From the NCBI GenBank assembly GCA_009617715.1, contig VTFK01000114.1:310001-374000 (forward strand): DNA of 64,000 nt. Direction: 5' to 3'. How positions within the stretch are numbered: the first letter of the stretch is position 1; every line of letters starts with the position of its first letter. This document shows positions 24,174 to 37,000 of this stretch, piece by piece. The notes below the pieces were generated by a model. That model was not told the origin of the DNA, searched no databases, and worked only from the letters and a program-made list of their open reading frames with translations. This DNA comes from Plectrocnemia conspersa (taxonomy: Eukaryota; Arthropoda; Insecta; Trichoptera; Polycentropodidae). The translations under genes and the position numbers were made by a program.

Positions 24174-27100
24174 TTACTGACACTCTTGTAATGCTAATAT
24201 CGACCTTCTGAACAACTCTTGTTGAGCACGAGCGTGTTTTATCTCCAACTCAGCCATTTCAATGAGACTAAAAAAACAACATAATAAACGTTTAAGAATT
24301 ATATTACAATAGAAAAATTTAAAAAGTAAGAAATCACCTTTTTCTGAAAGCACTGACACGTCTAGCTCTAAAATCGATTAATTCTTCACGACCCCGAGCT
24401 GACATTGCGCTGAATTTCGCACAAGCTGCAGATTGAGCCTGTTCAGCCTATTTAAAATTATTGCATATTAGATTCTATATTATATAAGCTATTAGAAAGT
24501 GAAGTAAATTAAAACATAATTAGCGCTGACAATATTGGTAAACTAACAAACCTCTTGAACTTCCATCGGCTGGCAGTAAATTATAATATAAATTTAATCA
24601 ATTACACGTAACTAATCATGTACTTCCGTTTTTATCGTTTAACTATACTCATACTTACAGCGTGAACGTCCTTATTTTTAGCACGAGCTTTCTCTAAATT
24701 TCTATTTGCTCCTTCATAAGCTTGCAAGCACCTGAAAGAAATAATTAAAACATAAGCATTAAAATGTAAATGTACAATACTGAAGTCCTATAAAATTTAC
24801 AATTAGTCAATGTACACTTATATAGATAAATTTATACCTTAATCTTCTAAAAACTAGGCACTTAGCGGCGTGTGAGTCCCGATGATAATAACGGAATGTA
24901 TCGGCCAACTTCAGATCCTGATCGGATGCAACACGTCCTTCGATTTTCTACAAATATAAAAAAAAACATCAATAAAAAAAGAATAATTACAATTATCAAA
25001 AGCCGAAAATACCCTGCACTTTTCGAAGGTTTCCGAAACTTTAGTGAGGTATCTTTCCATCGGCGGTTGTTCCAAAGTTGCTAAATGTAAGATCGAACTC
25101 GAAAGTTTGATATATGAATCGGCAACCTCTGTAAATATATATTTTATTGTATATATTTTATAACAAATTATTAATCTAGACAAACGTATTCCTATAAAGT
25201 TATACCTTTGTGTTTGCTCGTCATTTTATCGGCTCTCTGAGTCGCTTCTTTTAAACAACTATTATATTCTGTTAAGAAATTCATCTCCTGTTCGAAGAAA
25301 TCGTCTACGTCGCGAACAGTCGTCTTTAGGTAAATTCCATCTGTTGTATTACCAAACGATTTTACCTGCAAAATAGTAATTTAAATTGTAATAAATACTG
25401 CTAAGATTTCTTATTAGAAATGTTTTCTCTGAATGTATATGTAAACACTGTCTTGAAGCAAATTTTTTTTTATCCAAGTTTTGAGCCTCTGGAATTATGG
25501 ATATCGATTTTTTTCAACTATTTTAATTAATATAGTATTAGTAACACATTTGGCTAAAGCGCTAAATGAAAATGTTACAGTAAATACGCAGTTTAACATG
25601 TGATTTTGTTATATGAATTTGAAACGATGAAACGCACAAAATTGTGCATATGGTATTCAATGTGTTAATACCACTTAACCGATGGTCATATTTGCTATAG
25701 AATCGACCTTTTTGACTTTCGATATTTAACCTTAGCGAGACTAAGCGGGGTACATTTGTAACCCAAAATTCTTGTTATTTTAACCATTTGTTAAATATTA
25801 ATAATGCCTATCTGATATTTATTGTAATCTACGAATGGAACGAGAAAAAGAAAATAATAATGATATTGAAATTTTGAGATTATTAACACTAGATTTATGG
25901 CACCCGTCAAATTGATGGGTTTCTGATTCGATTTGTATTACAGTATTTTTTTTTATGACATTTTATTATTAAACAATGCAAATATGTTACTATTTTTATT
26001 TTCGGAAACTTCTTATTTTTGAATATCTGGTCACTATATAACTATTTTTAATGACATCCGTTAAATTAACGAGTTTAGACTCGTTATCCTAGTGTTCATT
26101 TTTTTACGATTCGGTGTTGATTTTTAATAGTTAATTTTATTCGAATATAAAATATTATAAAAAAAAGTTTTAAGAGAAGAAGTTATTCATTGTTGAGAAT
26201 ACTATTGAAGTATCTCTTACTATGATTATGGTGTTCGATCAGATAATATACTTACAATTCCTCCGAGTATATCCAACTTTCCTCTGGGTTTAGCGCAGAG
26301 ATCCTGATTATATTCCAAAAATACTCTCAAATTGGAATCATTTCTAAAGACAGGATGAGCCGCTAATCGAGTCAAAAATACTTCATGCATCGCTACCGTC
26401 TTTTTGAATGTAGCCAAGTATTCACTGAAATATAAGAATAAGTTACTTATATATTATTATATTAGACATAAACAAGTAACACAAAACAATACATACTCTT
26501 CCAATTCTTCCTTCATTTTAAGAAATTCTCCTTTAGTGAGAGCACCTTCTCCTTCGCCTAAGCGTTGTAACTTTTCACGGCTAGCGTCGAAGTCTGGACG
26601 TGGAGGTGCAGGAGGTATCTGTAAATTAGTCGATTGATTATACGCCACATTGTAATGTAGAAAAGTTTTAATCTATTTGAACTCACAATAAATCCGGCAT
26701 ATTGCTCGTTTTCTTCGAACCTATCATGTAGCCAAATGAACTCTTCGTGTTGACGTACAACGAAAAAGTCCGATTTTTGAAACTCAGGCAGCGTCGTCTT
26801 GGTGTGAACGGTAAATTTAACCTTATCTTTTTCGCTAAGCGCATCCGATATATCGACCTTTTGGAATAATACAATACCGTATCATTCACAGTTTTAGCTG
26901 CGATATGAATGAACGTAATCTCACCATTAGACTGTTATCGACCAATGAAACATTCTCGCATTTGACGCCTTTGACGGGAGCCGATCTGTTTTCATTTTGT
27001 TGAAGTGAAACCGGATTAACTGGATAAGTATGTTCGTCTATCGTCTCCTGTGAAAAAATATTTAAATATTGATAACGAATAATAAATTGACATATTATAT

Positions 27101-27409
27101 ATTGCGATAGCGGTTTTCGGGTAAAATGATACGGCCGACGAACTTGTTATCTGACATAAATGAAAATCGACGAGTTCAATATTGCTATGCAATTAAAATG
27201 ACGCAATTCGTTTATCGAATGTATTACAAATCATTCTCGACTACTATAGAAGGACCTAACAATGTATTTTACAAAATTATCATCATGATTAATATGTTGA
27301 CGTTGCCAACGCGTTGCATATTTATGTTTACATTATCAATAAATTAGTGTAGTTAATATAGATCTAATAACTGTTTGTTGGTGTATAAAATACTTTTAGT
27401 ACGTACCAT
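24174..27409 (-). CDS. Snx6: Sorting nexin 6
   Basis: Exons in transcript order: 27409-27407 (ATG only), 27047-26925, 26857-26687, 26618-26497, 26424-26256, 25365-25206, 25128-25013, 24947-24838, 24731-24659, 24447-24338, 24267-24174; 416 residues, close to the roughly 406 of human SNX6, and all phases agree. SNX6 is the SNX5/6/32-type partner in SNX-BAR dimers that drive endosome-to-Golgi retrograde sorting with retromer. The PX domain has [55 protein letters not shown] and [13 protein letters not shown]. The BAR half has [40 protein letters not shown] and [20 protein letters not shown]. The start codon is alone in its exon, right before a GTACGT donor. A possible 18-nt microexon lies at 24552-24569. 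Confidence 0.95.
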
Positions 27410-29563
27410 GATCGGATGCAAACGGCAAATCTAAAATATTGCACACACAACCCGCCCGTCTTCTTTACATCAATGTTGCCATATGTGACAGTTACAAAAT
27501 ATTTAATACAATTCATTTACTTTTTTGCCAAATAATTAGTAACAAAACTTTTCAGAAAGAAGTTTAAAGTATTGTTGATAATTAAAGTAAGTTTACCCAG
27601 CGGCGTAACTAGAAAAAATTACCCAGCATGCAAAACTTATTAAAACCGTATAGAGTTATCTATGGAGAAACGTTAAAAATTATTACCACTATATAGCATT
27701 CATAAAATGGCGAAAATTTATTGTTGACTTCCACGTCGCCATGGCTGTCACAAGCAAGTTGTGGTTGGCATTACGGTCTTATATCACGGCAAGGTACTAT
27801 GGCACATAAAAGGTAAACTCCCCTTACTATTTTTTGTTGCAAGAAGGCAATTAATAAACTGACAGATATTAAACGTCCTTCTTTCTCGCCTATAGATTTG
27901 CAAATTCTGAAAAAATATTTTTTGTTCACTTTAAATAATAAAAATTAAGTACAGTAGAACGCCTCACATCTGTATCGAATAAATACATAATTTTATATGT
28001 AAAAGTTACAAATATTTTAAACAAAATTTATAAACGTAAATAAATATCGGATCCCTTTAGTAGTTTGTTTTATGCGGAATTACGTATTAATGATTAAAAA
28101 TTCTGAAATTGTCTAAAAGGAATTAAAGCGGGTAATGTGAAAATAAGTTGACGTGGGGCGGAAAAAATATCGACTCGTCGTTAACTTATCCTTTTCTGCA
28201 ATGTGTAACCAGTACACATTGCTTCAAATAATTTAAATATTTATATAAATATAATAAATGCTTGAATAAGATATAAAAATAACCACGCATCGTCGCAAAA
28301 TCGAGGATAAATTCATCAATTTTTACATGCATTTTTGCAAAAAAGATTATTTATTATTTCAAAACTACGTTAAGTTTAAAAAATATTATAGCTATCCCTA
28401 TTGATATTACTACGGACTTCTGATAGGAGAGTATTGGTCAAAGTATATTCAAAACAAATTTATGTCAACAGAAGGGGGCAAAAACAATTATCCCTTCTCA
28501 GAACTCAAAAATTCACGTCAAAAGCAATAAATTAACGTAGTGGGAATGCTCGGTAACGAGTGTTTTCACTGCGACGATGATGGCACGATTTTATTGCTTT
28601 TGACGTGGATTTTTGTCTTCTGAGAAGCGATAATTGTTTTTTGGGCAAAATTAGATTTATATGTGCTTTATTTGATTTTCACTCGTAATATTGCTATAAA
28701 AAACTTAATATAAACGCTTGATAATCGAGCGTTTTCACTGCGATGGTACGGTTTTATTGCATACTTGCGTACAAAGCGTTTTGAATTCCTAAATATACAT
28801 TATCATTAAAAAAATATAACGAGAGATCGTTTAAGAAGATATATAATGTAAGACTTGACGTAAGAATATATTTAAATTTTCCGTTTTCTATAAATGTATT
28901 GTCTTGGGTTATTAATATATACATATTTGGCGGTCTTCTTGGGGTCCTTCGATCACAAGGGCCCGCTTGCGTTGCATTCCGTAAAAAATAGTGATAAATT
29001 ATGTTTAAAATGCTGCTGAGGTATATCAATAGGCAGTTTTGTTCTTAGGGAATTGATCATTAGCTTGCGTACAAATAATGATTGACCCCTCTCTCTAATT
29101 GATTACTACAAAATTATACGTATTTAAGAAACATAAAAATATTTTGTATGGAATTAAGCAGTGAATATTTCTTAATATTTTTATTATGATCACATAAAAG
29201 CATAATTATTCCTAATTATAACGTTGTTGTAAAAGTCAAAGTTAAATTTTAATGATTCGGGTGGCTTTTTATTCTTAACAAAAAATAATTTCATCCTATT
29301 TCATCTTGAAATTGAAAATTATTCGAATTAAAGTTTTTTCGTGCGTGCTATTTTTATCTTACACGAAAACTGTCACTTTCAATTAATCAAAAGTCAAGGA
29401 CTTACTGTACTTATATGAAATATGAAATTTTATTAAAAAATAATAAATTAAATCACATGATGGTCAAAATATTTTGTTTTAAGACACAAACCTTGAGCCG
29501 CTTCGTGACGTTTGTTTGTTGTGTCATTTTAAATTGTAAATTTTGATTCAATTTGCATTAAAA
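27410..29563. other. Intergenic region between divergent SNX6 and HMGXB4-like genes
   Basis: AT-rich. It contains one nearly complete hairpin MITE (28480-28670) and a further partial arm at about 28720-28760. A short GC-richer patch at about 28924-28980 is of unknown origin. Both promoters must lie in this interval, but I see no defined element. Confidence 0.55.
28480..28670. mobile_element. Hairpin MITE, near-complete copy
   Basis: The left arm CAATTATCCCTTCTCAGAAC...CACGTCAAAAGCAATAAA is mirrored by the right arm TTTATTGCTTTTGACGTG...TTCTGAGAAGCGATAATTG. The central part has GAATGCTCGGTAACGAGTG. The arms are more than 50 bases each and there is no coding capacity. It is the best preserved palindrome of the family in this window. 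Confidence 0.75.
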
Positions 29564-30725
29564 ATGGAAGGTAAGCATATATTCGCATTCTGTATGCATC
29601 GAACTCTTTAATTTATGATTTATTATTTTTCTAAAAGGAGATTTGGAAGTAATGGGAGTGTCGAGAAGCGGACGAGTACGCAAGAAGAGTTCTAAATTAA
29701 TGGATTTCGAGTCTCCAGACGACATCGACAATAAACAGCGGAAAGTCCCACCGCCCCGTCCTCTTCCTCAGGTGCAGAGAAATTTTTCGCAAGAGATAGA
29801 GTCGCCCTACATAGATTCGAAGAGCGACAACGAAGAAGGCACTGGCGGAGTGTCGAGCGACTCCGATTACTATGACCCAGCTTTCGATAACCACGACAGG
29901 TATATACGACTGAATATAAATTCACTAACTATAAACTGATAAATACATTTAGTATGGACTCGATGGACTCTGAAGACGTAGTCATGTCGGATGAAAACAG
30001 TTTGAACTCGTCCGGAGAACAAATGGACCGATCGGGAAATTTATCGCGGTCTTCCAATTACATGGATAGATCTCATAAAAGAAAGCCTATGCCAAAAGAT
30101 GGTAAATTAATTTGATAAATTCAATATTTAATTAATATTATATGATCATTTCTAAAATACAGGCAAAAACCACACGCCTTATAATAATTCAAGCTATGGC
30201 ACAAATTCAAATAATCAACCACGATCCAGTTCTAGAAATAGATCACAAATAAACTCCAAGACCAGTCAAAATAATTCTGTGGGTATTGATAAATTACTGC
30301 TTTTATGTATTGTAGAATAATAATATTATTTATATCTATAGATGAATAGCAATGCATCTGTCGGTTCACCTGGAAATAACGGTGGTATGTATCGTGTAGT
30401 AGGAATCGGACCCGTCGAAATAGGAGCTCATCTTCATTTGCTAGGAGAAAGTCTTGCAATAATCGGAGAACGACTAAAAGAACATGAAGTAATTTTTATA
30501 AATAAATAATGATGTTTTTAAAAAATAATACATTTTATTAAATTATATGTATATTTTAAGGGTCAAATAGCAGTATCTGGATCGGTTTCTGTTTTATTAG
30601 ACACACTTCTTTGTTCATTGGCTCCCTTAATCTGTTTGACTGCTCATGTGCCGGCTATAGCTCCGCCTGAAGGTTTACTTCAAGAAACACTAGATAATAT
30701 AGCATACATAATGCCAGGACTTTAG
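29564..30725 (+). CDS. HMGXB4-like nuclear protein lacking the HMG box
   Basis: Six exons: 29564-29570, 29638-29899, 29953-30101, 30163-30278, 30342-30488, 30561-30725; 281 residues and all phases agree. The N-terminus has [19 protein letters not shown], like the start of HMG-box protein HMGXB4. The C-terminus has [40 protein letters not shown] and [11 protein letters not shown], closely matching the conserved C-terminal end of HMGXB4. The region between is Ser/Asn/Asp-rich and disordered, and there is no HMG-box sequence. HMGXB4 is a nuclear chromatin-associated protein in vertebrates; a similar role here is inferred. Exon 1 is only 7 nt, with ATG GAA G before GTAAGC. The donor of exon 4 (GTGGGT) was chosen because the alternative creates a stop. 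Confidence 0.82.
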
Positions 30726-31233
30726 AACGTTGATTTTCAACATTGTGTAAAATTCACAATAAACAAATTATCGCTCTAGCTATTATATTTTGTAATATGG
30801 AAATATAATTATATCAATATTTTAACTAAAATAAAATATATATAAATATCGATAGATTTTATTTTTGGTGAAAATACTGCTCTTTTCTGCTCTGTCTAGT
30901 TGCGATGTTCCCTCTCAAAACATTGTATCACAGAAACTGTCCTTCCCTGCCTCTGTCAACTGCGCGTTATGTACGCCTGACCTTATGGTTAAACACTGTT
31001 TTGTGCTTGTTTATAAAAAGTATTTAAAAAAATATAGATTAATAAACTAATGAATAAATTTAATCTCAAAGATGAAGCGATTTTAACAATATTTAATATA
31101 AATTTCCATTTCCTTGAATTTATTTATCCCAGGAAGGATTAAACTTGGGTCAAAACGGTTGATTATCAATCTTTGAATACAAATAAATTGTATTTTTTAT
31201 TATTGCACTTGGCAACACTGACATTATAGCGCT

Positions 31234-31752
<519 letters not shown>

Positions 31753-32867
31753 ATTATACTTATGACTAAAATATTTATTAAAATCGTTGTTAAGATGTTA
31801 AAACTTTCATTGTTGCAATATAATAAAAAATATTTTATTTTGTATTTTCTGTTTTATTTATTACAAAAGTTTCCATTACACTATATATCATCCAAGGGAG
31901 TCCAAAAATTACATTATACGTAACGGGAGGAGGGGCAGCGTAACTGTGACAGTGTGAAATCTTGTGCCATAAGTGGGGGGGGGGGGGTTAAAATTCTTGA
32001 CAGCATTTATGGAAACCGCCCAAATTAAAATACAACGAGAAATTTAAATCTCACAAAAACAGCATTCTAACAACATACATATGTATTTTAAGGATTTGCT
32101 TATTAAAATTGATAAAGATAAACTCTGTCCGTAAGAAAATGAACGTCATTTAAAAATATAAATATTCAAGCATTATATTTATAGAGTTATAGTTTTCTAA
32201 ATAAATAAATGCAAAGTATCTTGTATTTCCTAAAAAAATATATAATATTCGTAGATTTGCTCTTAAAAAGTTATGTATATTTTAAGAATTCAAATATAAT
32301 TGCTTAATAATTTTTATATAAATTAAGCAAGATGAAGTCTTAAAATAATTTTAAAACCAGCAAAGCATATTCTTAACATATCGCAAATCGATAGTTTCTG
32401 TATTATTAGAAGGTAGTATGTCGGTTTTTAAAATAACAGCATTTTTGGATATTTTCGAACTTACGCTCAATATACAAAATTCGTTCAGGAAGAAATATGA
32501 CTTTTCTATATTTTGAGATTTTATGAAATACTTTAATAAGAAAATTATTGTATGTTAACAGATTCTAATGAATACGTGGGAGAAATTATTAATGAGAGCA
32601 CTGCGTTAAAAACACAATAATTACATTTCTTGAGGAACTTGACAAAATAATATCATATTCAAAGATACTAAAGATTAAATTCTTAATATTTGGGAAACTG
32701 TAATGATAATAATCCCGCCATTATGTCAAAAATCGTATTGTACAATGATATTATGGCCAAATTTTATTTTTTACGCATATTTAAATAATTACTGAATAAA
32801 ATTTTTTTTTAATTTTCATTGTTTAAAAGAAAAAGAACAAAATATATTATATTTTTAGAAAACTACA
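31753..32867. other. Intergenic spacer with a G homopolymer
   Basis: AT-rich spacer. At about 31976-31987 there is an uninterrupted G run inside a GC-richer patch (31920-32010) containing GTAACGGGAGGAGGGGCAGC. This may be a repeat fragment, and the run length may be a sequencing artefact. No coding signal was seen. Confidence 0.5.
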
Positions 32868-33774
32868 ATGTGGGCATTTCTAAGCAGAACGGCGAATCGA
32901 GTAATTTGATAACAAGTATATTATTTTGCCAAATCAATGCATTAATTTTTGATTTTATGATACAAGACTGTGAAAAAAAATGACCCCGACTCATCAATAG
33001 GCAAGCCCGTTATATTCGTGTCCGGTATACCGGGAGCTGGTAATAGAACAGCTTCTGAAACATTATCGTCCATTACTGGCTATAGTACAATTTTCCCAGG
33101 CGACTTGATCAGAAATCTCAAAAATAGTGAACAAGCAAACGATTCGAGAACATCGTTATTTAAAAAAATATTTGGAAAAAATGAGAAAATTTCAGAGGTA
33201 TTTTTTTAAATTATCATACCATTTCCTATTTGTTCATATTTAAGAATTTTATTGATTTTAGAAAAAGGTGGTGGATTTGATCAAAGACGAGATGACAAAA
33301 CAGGAAACAGCCAAAGGATTCATAATATGCGGATTTCCTAGAAACATCTCAATAGCATCAATATTTAAAAGAAAGGTTCAAGTTCCGGAAAAAGTTGTCG
33401 CTTTGAAAGTGTCCGATGAGATAGCTTCCATACGACTAGAAAGAAAACTGAGCGAATTAGGCAAACCGGAAAAAGAAATAATGCAAGCCGAATCCATTGT
33501 TAGATCGTCTATTCCGATGATCAAAAAGGTGCATAAGAGTTTCGATGAAGATACATTAGTGATGGTAATATTATTTTTTACCTATAAATTCACCTTTTAA
33601 TTTATTTGGAAATGTATTATATTTGTCAAAATACAGGTGAATAGTTCGACTACTAATCTAACCAATTGGAACAGGGCAATACAAAACGCTGTAAATGTGA
33701 AAGCTAAATCAAACGAAACGGTTAACATTGATCTTTCAAACGATCCAGACACTGATTCTAATCTTTCAGATTGA
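32868..33774 (+). CDS. Adenylate-kinase-like protein with degenerate P-loop
   Basis: Four exons: 32868-32900, 32967-33197, 33262-33564, 33637-33774; 234 residues and all phases agree. The fold is that of a nucleoside monophosphate kinase: VIFVSGIPGAGNRTASETL in the P-loop position, FPGDLIRNL in the NMP-binding position (GDLxR kept), and KGFIICGFPRN where active enzymes have a DG[FY]PR motif. The P-loop lysine (GxPGxGKxT) is replaced by Asn (GIPGAGNRT), and the aspartate before GFPR is Cys. Both changes remove residues needed for phosphoryl transfer, so the protein is probably a pseudoenzyme. The C-terminus is a polar tail. The short first exon (MWAFLSRTANR) is weakly supported but keeps frame. 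The gene ends 234 bases from the convergent DNMT1 stop. Confidence 0.75.
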
Positions 33775-34008
33775 TTCAACGATTACATATTAAATTTCTT
33801 TAAATCTGTATTTCCTGGGAGTGTTAATAAAAGTAAATAAAAAATCGAGAATATTATAATTTATTTTTAAAAAGACGAAAATGAGGTATATAAACATAAA
33901 AAAATATTTGTACTTGAAGATATCGTTAAATTGAATTGTTGTAAACATATATTGGAATGTTACATGTCAAAAATATTATTATGAATAATCAATGTTGAAT
34001 AAAATCGT

Positions 34009-37000
34009 TTATTTCGTCATGAGAGCTTTCATTATTTCACGACCCAATGCAGCTCCTAACGGCGGTGGTACTGCATTACCAATCTGAAATATAAATGTAT
34101 TGAGCAAAACATATTAAAAAAATATTTATTATATAATACCTGTCTGTGTTTATCCTGAATTGAACCTACGAATAAGTAATAATCAGGAAAACCTTGCGAT
34201 CGGGCACATTCTCTCACTGAAACCACTCGGTTTTGTTCAGGGTGTAAAATTCTACCTTGTTTGCCCATCGGTTCAGGATCTGTTATAGTGGTACTGAAGT
34301 ATCCATCCCAAGATACGCGTCCTGTATAAATAATAATATTAATAATGCAATGAAGATAATATAGGTAAAAATAATCAACATTTACCATATAAGCCTGCCC
34401 AGTGATTATGTCTGTTGCCAGTATGTGGTAAACACCAAGGAATCAGAGTATTGTCTTGTTTGTCATTCTCTCCGCAAGGATCGCCTCTAGCGCATGCGCA
34501 AACTCCTCGTAGTTTTCCTCCAGGTCCACGTCCATTTTTTATATCATGATACCAGTATTGTAGTATCTAATAGCATAAAACATCATTAATACGAAAACAA
34601 ATTATAATACAAATAGTATGAATAATATGAACCTTTGATTTAGTTCCGTCCGATAGTGTCACAGATATATTTGGCAAATCTCTCCAATCAGAACCGGGCG
34701 CTGTAGGAACTCTACTAATTCTGGCTTGTATCAATGGAGCCATATTCTTGCAAATATGGTCACGCAACTTATCACCTTCTTTCTTACACCTGATCATTCT
34801 TTGGAAGTCGCTTTGCGCTTCTGAGCCGTAATCCATTTCGAGCATCATCGCACCGTTCGATATGTCCGGTAAATCGCTCATTGCATCTCTTATGGTGCAC
34901 GTTCTTCTCGGAGCCGAGACGCACCAACCGATGTTCGAGTTGAATCTTTTCCCATCGATGGCTACGCTAAGCGTGGACGCTCTGCGACTAAACACATGCG
35001 TCGGCATCGGGTACTCTGGCATTCGACAACCGGGAGCCGCAGCGAATATGATGAGTCTCCTTCGCGTTTGCGGAACTCCGTAATTACCGGCTTGAACGAT
35101 ACCGAACGTACATTGATAACCGATTTGCAAAAGACAACGCAAAGTTAATTTTAATACCATGCCTTTTTTAAATGCGACGAAATTACGCACATTCTCGAGA
35201 ATAAAATATTTTGGTCTGTAATAATCGCAATAGGATAAAAAAGGATGCGACCAGCGAGTTTTTAAAGTTGGAGTATTCCCTCGAATTGAAGCGATTCATG
35301 CCGGAAAAACCCTGGCAAGGTGGTCCTCCACATAGCAATTCGACATCTCCGCGAGCGGGCAGACGTTGACCCGAAGTCGTATGAGTTTCACCGTCCAAAA
35401 CAGATCTGAGCAATTTATTGCAATCGTCGGTAAAAACTGTACAAGTTCGATTATTCAGTTGATACGCTTTCGCCGCTTTTGTGACCTGTTCGATTGCCCA
35501 ATATGAAGCTGCAGCACCCGAGCGATGCAGTCCTTCGGATAAACCACCGCAACCAGCGAAGACATCTAGCATTTTTAGAGGTTTTATTGGAATATCGTCA
35601 CAGCTATCTATTTTTTTTCCCGGCTTACTACTTTTGCCCTTTCCTTTACCTTTTGATTTTATTTTAACTTTTTCAGAGGCTCCGATGACGGTAGCTATTT
35701 CTGGAACATCTTCGAATTCTCCAGTCGACTTGTTAAAAGCTAGTTTAAAATAAAACCGGTTATAATCTCGATGCGACCATTCAATCACCGGAATATCGCT
35801 GGAGATATTATTAAAGTAAACTAAATGGCACGGTTCGACTACGCTCGAAAAGGGTATTTCTTTTTCTTCATTCGACCAATACAATAAATTAAGATCGTCT
35901 TGGTAAGAATCTTTTTTTGGCGTATTTTCAGGACGATACATGATATTCACTCTTAAAAATATATCCTGTGGAGTAACTATCGGATTATCTCCTCTGGCTA
36001 ATACTGCAACGATATAACCGACGCAATAAGGTTCGACGGTGTCAATATTCGATCCTCGCAAATTAACATCACTCTTTCTATAATACTCTGGGTATATACT
36101 CTCGTCAATCTTTTCATTTTTATACTTGTTGTTCTCGACGTTCATGTAATTTTTAAGTTTAAAAGTACTCGGTTGCAAGAAAGCAGCGTTACCCTTGCGA
36201 TAATCGAAACCTTTCCATTTTACCGCATCCCATTCGTATCTGTTTAGTTTTTTGTATTCTTCGCGATTTACATCTTTACACTTATCGACAAGTTTTGGAA
36301 TATAGAACGCGCATTTTTTATTTTGTCTCTCGCACGACGGACAGAATCGATGTTCTCTACTGGAATTCGGACAAGGCGGATCGAACGGTAAGTCTTCGAA
36401 GCGAGCACAAACTTTGTCATAAAACTTCTGGTAATAATAAGTTTTTCCATTATCTTCTTGTATTTCCTCGAGTAAATCTGTACCGCCTAAAGTGAACCAG
36501 TTATTTGGAATAGTTCTTCTTTTTACTTCCGCTAATCTCAATATGGACGATAAAGGAGCCTTATTACAACACGTATCTTGTAAAAATACTTCTCTAGGAT
36601 CACTAGCTTCTCCTAGAACGGTATCACTAGGTCGAGCAAAAACTTGACCATGAAAATAGCCAGCTTTGGGTGCAATAGGTTCTTTCCACATACATACAAT
36701 TTTGATAACGAGATGCGGAATAGAAGGAGCTACAGTATCTACCATAACAAAATCGCCTACTTTCACTATGAGATCGTCTATTTTAGCAGAAGTGTAGAAT
36801 ATTTTATTTCCTTCGGTCTTAATAGGTTCGTCGGGCCAAACTATATTTTTCATTCCAGCGCTCGTCAACTTAACGGGAACGTTAGCTTCTGAAAAGTTTA
36901 CTGGGTTCGGTTGCGATACTTCATTTTCGTCTTCGTTTTCAGGGTCGGATTCTTCAGCTTGTTCGACAGCCATATTAGGACAATCTCTATGTATGCACGC

